From assembly GCA_021793115.1 (NCBI GenBank), contig JAJYTJ010000195.1:1-6519 (forward strand): DNA of 6,519 bases. The letters run 5' to 3'. This DNA comes from Actinomycetes bacterium. GTDB lineage: Bacteria > Actinomycetota > Actinomycetes > Actinomycetales > Cellulomonadaceae. The position numbers were made by a program, and so were the translations under genes. The notes beneath the pieces were generated by a model. That model was not told the DNA's origin. It did not search any database and saw nothing but the letters and a program-made list of their open reading frames with translations. Below, in pieces: positions 5,889-6,519 of this stretch (position 1 is the first letter of the stretch; every line of letters starts with the position of its first letter).

Positions 5889-6519
5889 CGCGGCGGTCGC
5901 CACGTCGCTCGGTTCGTCGTGCGCCGTGGTCACCGAGCCGCGGTAGCCGGCCGCCCGCATCTGGTCGTCGACCATGAGCTCGACGTACTCCTGGATGCCG
6001 GCCCGCACCCGCGGCAGCAGCTCGGCCGGTGTCACGAGGATGTGCATGAGCACGGCGCCCTCGATCGCGTCGAGGATGCGCACGGGGGATGCGCCGGGGG
6101 CGAACTCGCCGCGGTCGACGGCGGCGGCCACCCGCTGGCGCTCGTCGAGCACGAACCGCGTCACCGCCCGAGCCCGCAGCGCACCGAGGATCTCCGGGTT
6201 CGCCCACACGTCGGTGTACAGGCGCATCATGGCCAGCCCGTACGCGCCGAGGTAGAGGTTCGCGCGGCGCAGCGCGTGGCGGACCAGGTAGTCGCGGACG
6301 CTGGCCGGCGCGGGTGCGGTGTCCGGCGTGCCGTCGTCCGGCACGTCGAGCGCGTCGCGCTGCGCCCGGCGCAAGGCATCGACGAGGACCTCACCCTTGT
6401 CGGCCCAGCGCAGGTAGAGCGCCGACTTGCCGACCCGCGCCCGCGAGGCGATCGCGTCCATCGTCAGGCCACGCCAGCCGACCTCGCCGAACACCTGCAG
6501 CGCGGCACGCTGCACCCGC
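5883..6519 (-). CDS. TetR-family transcriptional regulator (5' end outside window)
   Basis: This is a DNA-binding repressor-type protein. The frame stays open to the window edge: a GTG at 6515 exists, but it falls in the first helix of the HTH domain (RVQRAALQVFG), so the true start probably lies some ten or more codons upstream. Counting from that GTG, 210 residues are visible. The TetR helix-turn-helix includes LTMDAIASRARVGKSALYLR (17-36), followed by WADKGEVLVDAL (37-48). A C-terminal all-helical ligand/dimer domain follows, with YLGAYGLAMMRLYTDVWANP and AIEGAVLMHILVTP. The ligand is not deducible. An acyl-CoA or the free acid handled by the neighbouring enzymes would be a reasonable guess. 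It converges on fixX with 27 bases between stops. Control of this locus is inferred from position only. Confidence 0.88.
   Translation of the reverse strand, partial: RVQRAALQVFGEVGWRGLTMDAIASRARVGKSALYLRWADKGEVLVDALRRAQRDALDVPDDGTPDTAPAPASVRDYLVRHALRRANLYLGAYGLAMMRLYTDVWANPEILGALRARAVTRFVLDERQRVAAAVDRGEFAPGASPVRILDAIEGAVLMHILVTPAELLPRVRAGIQEYVELMVDDQMRAAGYRGSVTTAHDEPSDVATAAP

Overview
The window is very GC-rich DNA with GTG as well as ATG starts, mostly TGA stops and strong G/C third positions. This points to a high-GC actinobacterium, but the genus cannot be told from the sequence. It holds one metabolic locus of seven genes, five complete and two cut by the window edges (CoA-transferase and regulator). 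No RNA gene, mobile element, CRISPR array or integrated element was seen.

Layout. Positions 1-1158 (minus) encode the N-terminal 386 residues of a YdiF/propionate-type acyl-CoA:acetate CoA-transferase. Positions 1159-1339 are a divergent control region with two abutting palindromes. On the plus strand follow a CaiA/YdiO-like acyl-CoA dehydrogenase (1340-2485), fixA (2517-3293), fixB (3321-4256), fixC (4249-5571) and fixX (5568-5855). fixB-fixC and fixC-fixX overlap by 8 and 4 bases. A TetR-family regulator (5883-6519, minus, 5' end outside the window) converges on fixX.

How the genes fit together (inference from family knowledge). The CoA-transferase would activate a carboxylic acid, or release it, by swapping CoA with a small acyl-CoA. 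The dehydrogenase would interconvert the acyl-CoA and its 2-enoyl-CoA. FixAB, a heterodimeric electron transfer flavoprotein, would carry electrons to or from the FixC flavoprotein and FixX ferredoxin, and so connect the chemistry to the quinone pool and possibly to a low-potential carrier. The gene set closely parallels the poorly understood E. coli ydiF-ydiO-ydiQRST locus and the fix/cai system. No nitrogenase or carnitine-specific gene (CaiB, CaiD, CaiT) is in view. The TetR protein is the obvious candidate regulator and the palindromes at 1215-1247 are candidate operators.

Points worth a second look are the dehydrogenase's catalytic base position (IVD/LCAD-type, Glu241 with Gly362), the small cysteine set of FixX, a Glu in place of the usual Asp in the last FAD motif of FixC, and ETF-beta features that leave open whether this complex bifurcates electrons.
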